From: Acanthosoma haemorrhoidale | Lineage: Eukaryota; Arthropoda; Insecta; Hemiptera; Acanthosomatidae | Direction of reading: 5' to 3' | Length of the DNA: 64,000 bases | NCBI GenBank assembly: GCA_930367205.1 | Contig: OV884013.1 | Coordinates: 90,335,333-90,399,332 of the forward strand | Shown: in pieces, positions 23,060 to 33,700 of the stretch | Position numbering within the stretch: the stretch's first letter is position 1 | How the letters are laid out: the number at the start of each line of letters is the position of its first letter | Program-made: the position numbers and the translations under genes | The notes under the pieces: generated by a model | Told to the model about the DNA's origin: nothing | Seen by the model: only the letters and a program-made list of their open reading frames with translations | The model's database searches: none

Positions 23060-24398
23060 GTGAAGAATTGCATTATGCAAATGACCTACCTTATATTTTG
23101 GATTTCAAGAACAACAGGTGGCTAGTTGATACAGGGGGTGTTTGAGAGAAGTAGATACATGTTGCGGGTTGGTAATGTTGAAAGATTGGATGAATTGTTA
23201 CTGGAGGTGTTACAACCGGACAAGGTATACGGTATATACTGCCAAACAGATTTTGGGGCGTTGAAAGAAATTTATGAAGACTGCTTTGAACGAGTGCAAA
23301 AGTTGATTGAAAGGGAATGTGGGACGGTGAGGCTTAAGAGGTATTTCCTGTTGTGTGAAGACATTACCGAGTTGAGTGACCAACAACAAGCGATCTTGGA
23401 TTGCCACTACGGTAAGACTTGTCATCGTGGTATTTTGGAAACTTGTAGCCGGTTGAAGAGAAAGATTTGCTTTCCAAACATGAAGGGCAGGATAACAGAA
23501 ATCATGGACCAGTGCGATGTTTGTAAAACAGATAAGTGTGGCGGAAACCCGATACAATGCGAATTGATGCTAGCACCAACTCCTAATAGACCATTCCAGG
23601 AAGTAGTGATGGATTTGTTGCAGTTTGATAATAGGATGGTATTTGCAACCATCGATACAATCTCGAAGCGCCTATATGCCCAGGTTGTTAATAGCAGGAA
23701 TGCCTTGACCATTTGCCGGGGCTTGGAACGGTATATCAGTCTTTATCCTATACCGGAGCGTATTTGCTCAGACCACGGTAAGGAATTTAATAATGTTTTG
23801 GTCCAGCAATTTTGCAAAGCCACGGACATAGTGATCCATTGTACCAGCACAAATCATTCGAATTCGCTAGGAGTCCTGAATAGATGTCACGCAGCGTTGA
23901 GCGAAGTCATGCGAAGTATAGTAAGGTCGGAGTAGGAAAGTTGGGTTTGAAAGGATTGTACAAACAAGTATGATCGCCTATAACAGCACCCTAAACCAAA
24001 ATTTGGAACTGACTCCAAACGAAATTGCTTTTGGAAAAGCAAAAGATAAATATGAGACTGACGACATACAGGCAACATATATCAATGATTGTTTCCAACA
24101 ATTGAAGAACTTGCACAACACAGTCAGGGAAAAGATGGAATACATAAAAGGAGCAGGAAACGGGAAACTGAGTCGGAGTCGTGAGGAGCCTCCCGAGCTT
24201 AACTCGGAAGAATTTATTAAGACACCCGGGATAGGACCAGAGAGGTGTCCGTTGTGTAGTGGAGTAAAGGTGGGCAACGCCCACATCAACAATGTCAAAA
24301 GGCCTAATAAACAGAGGAAAGGGTGTTTTGTTGCGGAAGGCGACAATGACACGGACACTCATCGAGATCCAGGTCCCAGTAGCCGCAGTAGTATCTAA
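23060..24398 (+). pseudogene. pol: Pol remnant: protease start fused to integrase
   Basis: WLVDTGG near 23120, the start of an aspartic protease, is followed within a few codons, and after a frame change, by RNase H/integrase linker sequence (frame 23126-23935). Thus most of protease, all of RT and most of RNase H are deleted. The integrase zinc finger (HYGKTCHRG...CDVCKTDKC, about 23400-23540) and core (VVMDLLQF, SDHGKEFNN) are present, but the usual Glu position reads Asn in LGVLNRCHAAL. A TAG at 23933-23935 ends the frame; the integrase tail continues in another frame at 23970-24398 (YNSTLNQNLELTPNEIAFG). Confidence 0.8.
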
Positions 24399-24399
24399 A

Positions 24400-25637
24400 G
24401 GGCAGATTTGGTATGTGCTTTGATATTTATTGTTCACTGAATTGGTTTGTGGTTGATATAATGATGAGAACGTTTGAACTGCTGGCTTTACCACTAGATG
24501 ATTCGAGGTGTTCAGGATTGTTTAACCGTTCTTTGAGGATAGCTGTAGATTGGAATGAAAGTATGAAGTTGCTTTAAAATTCTTAAGTTAGTTGTGTGCT
24601 TTTCATTTCACTCACGTATACGTCAGAAGGGATTACTTTAATTCCATTTAAAATAACTGCCTACAGATCCTTAAAAGTACAAAGAATCTGTTATTTAGGG
24701 ATTACAGCAAATTTAGAATTAGGCTAATTTTTATTTTTTAAGGATTAAGTTGTTTACCGCTTAAGAATTAAAAATCAAATCATTGCAATCCTCGAGGATC
24801 AAACTGGGAGATGTTTAAGCCTTTACATCTAATCAGCTTTTTGGAATTAAATATTTACTTGTAGTTTGAAGGATTATTACCCAAGTCAACAGCTATTAAG
24901 CATGGAACTAATTGATAATTGTTTATTATTCGTATAATCTAACTATAATAAAAGAATAATTATCCATATGTATAATTAAGTAAGAACTATTAATTATAAG
25001 TGGAACAAACTTTTCCATTACAATGTAACCATGAAATATTTCTAGAATATATTCTGAGCAACAAGTTAACTTGTACTTAATATTTTATATATTAATTGTT
25101 TAACGAGATATAATTTAAGGAACTAATAATTTTAATTATTTTTGTCTACGTATAAATGATTGAAAAATTAATGGAGTTATTTTCTAGTATTTAAGCGTTT
25201 ACCAATGTTATAAAAATAAAGCATATTAATATTGATTTAATAAGAAAATGTTATTTTAATTTTTTGTATTTATAATTTTGATTCATTAAGACTACGAACT
25301 GATAATAGTAATTTTCATTTCATATTGTCTATCTTAGTAATGCCATATCAAATACTGTAATGTGCCATTCACTAAAACTTTTGATACAGTTTATATAAGA
25401 GAGTTTCTTTAATACTTTGTCAAATCGAGGAACCAATAAAAATACTATGTTAAGTATAAATTCCTCTTACATTTTAAGTTACTTTTGATAAAATTTTATG
25501 TTCACTTTATGCCCTTTTGTAAAAATTATTATACCTCTGTAAGAACAACTATGAATACTCTGGGTATGTCAAAATCTTTGAAAATAAGATTAGATTCTTT
25601 CTTTTTTTTGCATTTCCGGAGTAATGCTTAATCTTCG
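24400..25637 (+). other. AT-rich 3' interior of the LTR element
   Basis: Between the integrase tail and the polypurine tract no open frame longer than noise remains. Errantivirus-like elements carry an env here, but nothing env-like is recognisable. Confidence 0.55.
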
Positions 25638-25646
25638 GGAGGGAGG
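25638..25646 (+). promoter_or_regulatory. Polypurine tract
   Basis: A GGGAGGGAGG run abuts the AGTTAAA start of the 3' LTR, the expected place for plus-strand priming. Confidence 0.75.
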
Positions 25647-25855
25647 AGTTAAAGGTCAACATTTAATCCCAAACATTGGATTAGACTCCCCCTATATATA
25701 GCCTGAGCCTATGGCTCTCGCTCTCATTCTTTGTCAGTCATGCGATTCACTTAAGTCTTCACAGTTGTTCATTATATTTCTTCTAAACCCAGTGTAGTGT
25801 ACTTTGAATAAAGAAGCTTTTTAAAAACGTCTCTCGCTTTGCTTGTGATTTAACT
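25647..25855 (+). repeat. 3' LTR
   Basis: 209 bp, same ends and content as the 5' LTR with a single 4-base deletion. AATAAA lies at 25807-25812. (TA)n follows directly. Confidence 0.9.
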
Positions 25856-26639
25856 ATATATATATATATATATGTATTCAAAATCAAAACAATTCAAGAC
25901 GAAAACAATTAGAGACAGGTTTCATATAACCACTTTCCTTACTGACATAGAAATTGTACTGCTGGGTAATTATTGCATGAAGAATTAACTGAAATGTACA
26001 TAAAGAACATGAATTGTACTTAGAATATATGTCACCTCAAGTTATTTCCACTGACTCTTTAATCTTTTACATATGAATCATTTGTCACAAACTCATAAAA
26101 TAGTAATTTAAATTGACATTTATTTTTGTATATTTTAATATTATTATTTAACTTTTCCATTCACCATAAGTGTATCGTGACAGTTAGATAAAAGTGTAAT
26201 TGAGATATTTACTAGGCATCAATATTAGGTTTTCATTATGGTGATAAACCTATGATAATGACAAAAACATAAACATTTCAATGCCTATTGAAAGATAAGT
26301 TAGTAAAATTGAAAGAAAATATGTTTCGGGGGTCCGTGCTCTCCGCCGGTAACATCATTTGAATAAACCCGCCCAGTCTCTTATTTGTTATTTGCAAACA
26401 TTGAAAACTTTTTAACTGTTCTTTACTTTACATAGCCGCTTAACTTTATTGAATAAATCCACTGGATTCAATTTTCCTTGTACATTTTTTTATTCAGACG
26501 AATATTGGATGAATTTTCTAACAATAACAATTATTCATACATATTTATTCCGTGTTTGTAATTATAATATGCAACTGGCGATAAAAACACATGGTATTTA
26601 AATCATGTTCTATATTATTAAACTCATCCTCGGAAAGGA
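25856..26639. other. AT-rich non-coding sequence
   Basis: It begins with a short (AT)n run. No gene was seen. A GC-richer spot with AATAAACCCGCCC near 26360 could be LTR debris of the gypsy element to the right, but no second copy supports it. Confidence 0.4.
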
Positions 26640-26699
26640 CCCTCGTACCGCACTGGTTCCTTACCCCTGTTCGACCCTTTTCTCCGGTACACAAGCGCG

Positions 26700-27617
26700 C
26701 CTAGTTTAAGTTTAAGTTTAAGCCCAGAATATCGCAGACTTTGAGGCTGTCGCGCGCCACCCGTCACCGTTTCTTATCCTCAAGCCTTCCCCGAACGATC
26801 ACCCACTGTTTCCCTAGCGCTATCCGATTACTGACTACCCATGCGGCCAGTTCTTCATCGAATACCGTACTCCTGCTATCGCGCCGGCATCTTTGAAGTC
26901 TGAATAGCATCTGGACCGGAGAAAAACTGGTGGAATGCAATAGTCACTTATTTCTGCCACATGGTAGCATTTCCCACGTACATGTGGTGCGTTTTCCCTG
27001 GAGTAGATGCCTCCTTCAGGGCGCGGCAAATCATTTCGTCATTGATCCCCGGTGTCGAGCAGTTCTTGTCGATGTTGCATGTCTTGAAGAGCGCAGAAGT
27101 TTTGGTGAGCCAAATGATCTGGCACCTCCTGTCATTTATTATGGCGTCGACGTCCTCTATGTCCGAGGGCCTATCCCTGGCTAAACTTGTGTCACTCGGA
27201 ACATCATTGGCTGTAGTCCCCTCCCGCTCACCTTCCTCGCCGGGTGACCATTCCTGGACGGACTGGTGGATGTCACGTGATAGTCCCAGAATCTCCTCTT
27301 CGATGTCATTTACGACCTACTCGCGGGATAATCAATCGGCCACGACGTTGTCCTTCCCCGGTTTGCAAATAATGTCGATGTTGTATTGACTGAGGAACTC
27401 CTTCCATCTGGTAATCTGCGCTGAAGACTCTTTCAGTTTTCCCACCCATTGGAGGGGTCGATGATGTGTTTATACCCGAAACTTCGTACCGATTACGTAG
27501 GGCTGGAAGTGTTCTATCGCCCATACGATCCCCAGTAATTCGCATTCTAGCGAACTATATCTACAGTCGGATTTAATAAGGCGTCTGCTAGTGTATGCTA
27601 TTGGTCGCTCCCCCCCA
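26700..27617 (-). pseudogene. Gypsy RNase H end and integrase start, broken
   Basis: The fragment 27545-27306 is connection-domain sequence, and the PGKDNVVAD block that ends gypsy RNase H is readable at about 27360-27330, followed at once by a stop. Integrase-like sequence beyond it is too decayed to show the D-D-E residues. Confidence 0.6.
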
Positions 27618-28420
27618 TTACCGGAGTAATGACGACTTTTTGTCCTTTCTTAAGGAGATTTTTAATAGGACGAGGTACTCCGCCATTTCTGGAACGAATC
27701 TGCAGTAGTAGTTTAGGGATCCGAGTAAGCGCCGGATTCCTTTGACGTCTTTCGGGATAGTCATCCGCTGAATTGCCTCCACATTTCCACGATCGGGCTG
27801 CACTCCCTCTCTGGAAATTATGTGGCCTACAAATTTCACCTGCTCTTGTCCCACAAGCGACTTCTCCACAGACAGTTTCAGCCCGAATCGCCTAAATCTG
27901 TCACAAACCTGTAGGATATGGTCCTGGTGTTCTACCTCATCTTGACTGAAGACCAGGAGGTCGTCCATGTATATCTGGCAAAATGACTCCCCAATCCCTT
28001 TTAAAAATTCGTTTATCAACCTCTGGAACGTTATTGGCGCGTTTTTCAGCCCAAACGGCATTCTGGTGAATTCGTAATGTCCCCTCTCGAACGTGAATGC
28101 CGTTTTGTGTTTGTCTCCATTACGCATCCGAATTTGATGGTAACCCGCCTTAAGGTCCAGTGTACTGAATACCTTTGCTCCACTTAGGTGGTCCAGGATG
28201 TCGTCAAAGCGAGGAATGGGGTATTTTTCGTCTATATTATTTTCGTTTAATTGCCTGTAGTCTAATACAATGCGGTTTTTTTCGTCACCGGGCGACCCTT
28301 TCTTTTTCACTGCCCACAGGGGACTGTTGAATGGAGACGTACTATCTACTATGATGCCCCGTCGTTTCAATTCCTCGATTTCGTCCTTTATATGCTATCG
28401 TAGCGCCTACGGGTATCGTC
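27618..28420 (-). pseudogene. Gypsy reverse transcriptase, open but isolated
   Basis: From 28370 the frame is open to 27618 and shows RIVLDYRQLNE, the palm motif FSTLDLKAGYHQI, FGLKNAP and the catalytic YMDDLLVF at about 27975-27952, then GHIISREGV and the thumb block LLGSLNYYCRFVPEMA. Stops just upstream (about 28420-28370) break the link with protease, and a frame change ends it before RNase H. All catalytic residues are present. Confidence 0.85.
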
Positions 28421-28451
28421 TCTCTTTGACATATATCAACTGTCCCCTTCG

Positions 28452-28922
28452 TTAAAAAATATATATAGGCATAATCTCACCGAATAGCGCGTTCCCAGTT
28501 GTCCTCCCAATTCGCTCCTTCCCGTCCCCCACGGTTCCCGTGCACCGGTATAACATTCTTCCCAGTCTAATATCCCAGATTCCGTTACGGCACTTTACTC
28601 CTGCTCCTACCCTTCTCAATAGATCGCACCCTATGATTCCCTCGTACTCGTGCGGCATCTTCCCAACCACGTGTATTTTCCAATATTCCCCCTTTTCCGC
28701 CCAACTATCCAATCCCATCGTCAATTTGCCTTCAATTTTACACGGCCCTCCTAGGGTAATGAGCTTACACACGCATGCCCGGATTCGCGACGTCCCCTCG
28801 CCGACAAACAATCTGTCCACCGCTTTCCTGCTGAGAATAGTACAGGAACTCCCCGTGTCTACCAGGCATCTCACTCCTCTCACCACTTGAATAGTGGGTA
28901 TACCACCGTAATTCCCTCTCAC
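28452..28922 (-). pseudogene. Gypsy aspartic protease region
   Basis: The frame is open for 156 codons and has the catalytic DTGSSCTILS motif (about 28863-28835) and the second hydrophobic-Gly element IIGCDLLRR (about 28640-28615) of retropepsins. It would cleave the Gag-Pol polyprotein. It ends at a stop before RT, so it is cut off from the downstream domains. Confidence 0.78.
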
Positions 28923-28967
28923 GTTATAGTTTATTAACGTGCGGCCACCCCTCTGCCAGCCCGCTCC

Positions 28968-30006
28968 TCAGGACACCGCATGCCGTTTCCTTCCTCCTTT
29001 CGTGCCATGTCGTCTGCTTCTTCCGTATTCTCTGCCGTCCTCTCCAGTGTCTCCTCTTCTGCTCCTGGGTTCATCTTCTTCTTCGTCTGTCTCCAACGCT
29101 CCCGTAGTTTTCGACGATTCGGAGGGGGTTCTGGTTCTTCTCCATACCCTCTGTGCGTTTACCTCCATCGGTTCCGGCCTATACCTCTCTGTTCGCTGGA
29201 AAATGTATGGACACTGCATCGCGATGTGTCCTTCAATTCCGCATTCAAAACATTTTGTGCCTGGGCACTGCGCCATTAAATGTCCAACTCTCCCACATCC
29301 ATGACATCTTCTGTCGTCCTTCCTCCCGCTGGGTCTCGGTCGCCTTTGGCTAGGTCTCCTTCCTTCAACCGCCGCCCCTTTTTTCTCCGCATACCGCTGA
29401 TCCTTCCTCTTCCATGCCTGTTGCGGCATTCTCGGCCTCATTTACATCACCTTGGACCACCTTGTCTTAGTTAGAGGCAGACGCTAATTTTTCTTCTTCT
29501 TCACGAGCACTAGCGTCCATTAAATCTTGGGCTCACTCAATGAACGATCGGTCTCCCGGTAGACTATCTTTTTTGCCAGTATCCCTGGCCAACTGTATCT
29601 TCAGGATGGTCGATAGGAATGCCATCCGGCCTTCCACTTCCACTAGGTTCACCGTTTCTTTCATTTTTTCCGTTATTTTGCTAAACATTGCCAAGAGTTC
29701 TCCGGCGTACTGCCCTTTCGTTTGATTGGGCCGTCTGGTCTCTCTGAACATCTGGAAGATGTCCTCTTCTGGTGTCTATCTACCTCCTCCGTATGCCTTC
29801 TTTAGTCTTTCTTTTACCACGGCCCATGGGGTGTCTTCGTCGGCCTGTATTAGGTTTAGTACGCTCAGTTTTATTCTACACACTAGGTCCACTTTGATTG
29901 ATTTTGCGTCACCAGAGTCGAGTGAACCCTCACTTGCCTTCGCTTCTAGCCAAGGAGTTTGCATGAGCTTCGGCCATCGTTTCCCTATGTAATTCGGGCA
30001 CTTCAA
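28968..30006 (-). pseudogene. gag: Gypsy Gag with two CCHC zinc knuckles, broken
   Basis: The capsid-like part (EDTPWAVVKERLKKAYGG, about 29835-29782) is followed by an in-frame TAG at 29776-29778, then EDIFQMFRETRRPNQTKGQY in the same frame, and another stop at 29533-29535. In a second frame (29441-28968) two knuckles are intact: CHGCGRVGHLMAQC and CFECGIEGHIAMQC (about 29310-29230). They package element RNA. The C-terminal end is rich in Arg and Glu. Confidence 0.8.
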
Positions 30007-30129
30007 AAGCTATGGGCTTAGGCTATGTGGTATTAGGCTTAACATTGCGGTACCACTAGTCATAACTTGTATTCAGGTATATAAAGCGTCTTCCAATGGG
30101 GCCATATTGTTGAAGCGACATATATCGAA

Positions 30130-30790
30130 TTGGCTGTCATTTATTCAGTGTGTTTTGCCAAACTACCATGGATGGATGCACACGTGCAAATGATAAAATT
30201 GTTTTATCAATATAGGTGTTATGTTCGGGCAACGTACCTCGGTCGCAATCCTACCGAGAGGACAATTCGCAGTGTGGTGGATAAATTTGAGTCCACTGGT
30301 TCAGTAAACAATCAACCAACACCCGTACGTCAACGAAACGCAAGATATGCCGTAAATATCACCGCTGTCTGTGAGAGTGTGCAGGAAAATCCGAGGCAGT
30401 CGATTTCGCGTCACTAACAAGAACTCGGTCTTTCGCAGGCCACAACTTGGTGAATTTTGCGTGATGACATGGGCCTTCACCCGTACAAAATTAAATTGAC
30501 CCAGGAGCTGAAGGTAATGACGTTTGGTCATCTCACGTTGAAGTGTTGTGAACTGGCTACTGAAGTCGTGCGATTTGACCCCGTTAGACTTTTTCTTGTG
30601 GGGTTTTCTTAAGTCGCAGGTCTATGCAAATAGCCCGCTAATCACAGTGGTCCTCAAAACCAACATAACTGCCATCGGTCAAATTAAGCCTGATCTATGC
30701 GCAAGAGTCATGGAAAATTGGACATTTCGGATGCACGCCACCCAGCGAAGCCGCGGTGGACATTTGCACGATGTTATATTCCATACATAA
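30130..30790 (+). pseudogene. Mariner-like (DUF4817-type) transposase with its centre deleted
   Basis: The first 95 codons (30130-30417) carry a helix-turn-helix region (MIKLFYQYRCYVRATYLGRN...TERTIRSVVDKFESTGSVNN), and the next helix block (QELGLSQATTW...HPYKIKLTQELK) runs to about 30510 after a TAA. The protein then jumps to the C-terminal end: SCDLTPLDFFLWGF (third catalytic Asp region) through SRGGHLHDVIFHT (30548-30790). The roughly 150 residues holding the first two catalytic Asp are gone. No clear terminal inverted repeats were found in the flanks. Confidence 0.8.
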
Positions 30791-30799
30791 TGGCATTGA

Positions 30800-33700
30800 T
30801 AGGCCTTTCAAACGAATAAAAAATTAGATGATATCTCACACACACTTTGCTTTGGTTAAACTTAAAGATAGAAAGTGCTTAATGAAAGATCCTATCCACT
30901 GTTCGTGTACCAGAGTAATCCAACCATAACAACGAACTGAAAAGGGTATGGGTTCCAGGTTTCCTGTATTTGACAGATCATCTGTTGTCTGTGGGCACCC
31001 GTTGCGATTGACTTGCCAAAGACAAATCAGCGAACCCTTGACTAGCCACTCATAAGCACAACTAGCATTACTTCAGTTTCAATTGATTGCTTAATCCTAG
31101 AGGGCGCTCCAATACTCTACAAATTAATTTTTGATACTGATGTTTCAATAAGTTTAGGTAGTTCTGAAGAAACACCGTCCTTATAACTTGAGAATGGTAG
31201 CGTGAGCAGTAACAAAGAACTAGTGCTTGTAAATAAATATAATAATTTCTGGGTGGAGACTCATTGATGAATATAAACTTATCCCACGATTAGCACTGTT
31301 ACATAAAAAATATAAAGAAAATGTTTAGTACTAAAACGATAGAACTGATTGAATTCATTCTGTTACATGTAAACTATCAGATGTGGAACAGTTAGACCTC
31401 GAGAAGGCGACAAAATCGGATTGGAATTGGCCATAAAAAGTTTCATGGGGTGACTGGACAGTTCTGCCTTACCAAAAGTTTCATTGTCTGCTAGTGTGAA
31501 ACTTTACTGAGGTGAAAAACTCAGTTGAGTTAACCACACCAGTACCTAGGTGACGTTACTGAGCGTTAAAAGTTTTTTTTATACTCACTCTAACCTGGAA
31601 AACCGTTCCAGTTCGGATCCATGTCCACCAACTTTCCCCAGCTGTCAAGTATACAACTTTTTTTTTGGGAGGATGTTGGTCACAAAAAGAAATGAAAGTT
31701 TAAAAGAGTAACTGAAAACCTCAGCTATTTCATATTCGTAACAAACTAACAACGGAAGTATTACTGAAAATAATGGTTTCATTTTTAAATGGAAGCATGT
31801 CATTCTAGTGAGAAGGATGTATCATTATAAACAATAGTCATAATTTTATTACCTCTAGCAAAACAAATCTAAAGAAAGCCAGAAAAAGCCAATTTAGAAT
31901 TCCACTATTGAGCAGTTGGCGATTTGATAGTCAAGGAAATTTAAAAAGTTTGAAAAACCGTTTTGAGAAATATGATATAAACTTTGGTGCTGCATAGCGA
32001 AGAAGCCAGATTTTGTTTCACCCCCCAATAGAGTAGCAATGGAGGAGTATATTTATATGGCTTCTTTATAAAGATATTTCATATTCGTTATAACATTTAT
32101 ATAATAATATCATGATATAATGTGATTTTTCCCAATAGTATTTCTACTCAAGTGTTATATAACAAGACAATAATTACACAATACAGTTCCGACATTTGTT
32201 TGTTGACATTTAGCACAAAAACTAGTGTAAAATATTAAATATGACAATTATTCAGCGGCCTTGAGGAATCTAAGGGTATCATACAACAATGAAACACTCG
32301 TCCAGCTTTATCGTACAAATGAGCTTCCAAAATGACAAAGCAAATTATGAAATACATTTGTTTGAAGAAATGGATTTACTGGGTTCAAAAGTTTATGATA
32401 AGGCCACTTGCGAGAATGTACTCAATGAAAATATGCTATAATAAAATTTGCACTCATTGATCAGCGAAGATTTACAGGAACCACGTATACTATTCAATCA
32501 TAAACTATAACTGATGGATTGGCGATGAGAAAAAAGTGGCAAATTAGCCCATATCCAAAGAACTTAAAGGCATTTTGTGTGAGCATGAATATTAATAATC
32601 CCATTTGTATTGTGTGGTCACGTAAAATTTAAAATAGTAAACAGTAAAAATCATTTCAATGTTTGTTGGTTGTATTTTGTCTATAATGAAGTTTCTTCTC
32701 ATACTGCCTGGAAATATCTTGTCTATTTTAATTTTTGGTCAGATCTAATGGATTTTTATTCAAGCCAATATCTTACTGTACTTAATTTTAGATAATATTA
32801 AACCTTTGTAAAACATTTAAAAATAGTGATATTTTTGATATTTACCAAAAATAATGATATTATGAGTTAAAAAGTGAAAAAACCTTTTTTTTCTTTAAAA
32901 AATTCAATTAATTGTGCTAGTGAGACCTACTTTCACGATATTTTTCTTTTTTTTTTTTTTTTCATTTTCTCCGTAACTGTATTATAACATACAATATGTC
33001 TGTAGACAGGGTTCACCCATCTGCCTAAAAAAACTGGAGCTTTCACATTTGGGCTTTGTGTTGGTATTTACTTGCTAGAAAACTCTATTTAAGATAATAT
33101 AAAAACGATTCATTACCCCTGCTTATAAACTTCATCTATTAATTAAAGACAGAAATGAAAATGAAAATTTCTCGATACTTACTGGGGAACTGCCAATAAA
33201 AATTGTGAAAAATAAAATTATATTAATATATTCAGGCTAGTTAGATTGAAAAGAAAAAAAGATGAAATAAAATATTAGCACTAAAAGAAAATACAATCGC
33301 AACAGGGGTGAATAGACAGTCTACCCTATATATAAGTTGGTAAAGCGTCGATGGGTCGGGTCCTAATATACAGCTGGGAGCTTCTGAAATAGAAACGAAG
33401 GAGATGTTGGGGAATATACGTGAAAAATAAGGCGTCCGGAAACGGTAAGAAACTTACTGGAGGTAAATGATTGGGTTCGGTGGGTAGTGGATAAATACAA
33501 TCGTATAAGCCAGCACTGTCTGAACAGTGGGTTCCGAAGGTGCTTTATTTTGGGAGGATCCAAGTCTCAAATGGAAATATTACTGGCAATAGGAACATAA
33601 AAAAGGCTCCCACCCAGTACACCCTTATCTTGTCCGGCCTTCGCTTTCTAGGACACTGCTCTGCTATTTATTGGCTGAATAGAACCTCAATTCAACCTTA

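Larger units (their letters stand above)
21318..25855 (+). mobile_element. Complete LTR retrotransposon with defective coding region
   Basis: Two LTRs (21318-21530 and 25647-25855) flank a 4.1 kb interior with a primer-binding site, a gag-like region, a short protease start, integrase remains and a polypurine tract. RT and RNase H are missing. The LTRs differ by one 4-base indel only, so the insertion is recent. LTR ends AGTTAAA...TTTAACT and the Ty3/gypsy-like integrase suggest a gypsy-group element. It sits in a (TA)n tract on both sides, so the target duplication cannot be resolved. Confidence 0.9.
26640..30006 (-). mobile_element. Decayed Ty3/gypsy retrotransposon
   Basis: On the minus strand Gag (30006-28968), protease (28922-28452), RT (about 28420-27618), RNase H and the beginning of integrase (about 27617-26700) follow in gypsy order. 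In-frame stops and frameshifts occur in every part, though RT stays open for 250 codons. G+C is clearly higher than in the flanks and than in the gypsy at 1-3112, so this is a different family. No LTR pair was found, and both ends look truncated. Confidence 0.87.

Noticed and set aside
26930..27389. Plus-strand frames of 84 and 142 codons
   Set aside because: They are antisense to gypsy RNase H/integrase sequence on the minus strand.
28939..29474. Plus-strand Ser/Pro-rich frames
   Set aside because: They are antisense to the zinc-knuckle Gag.
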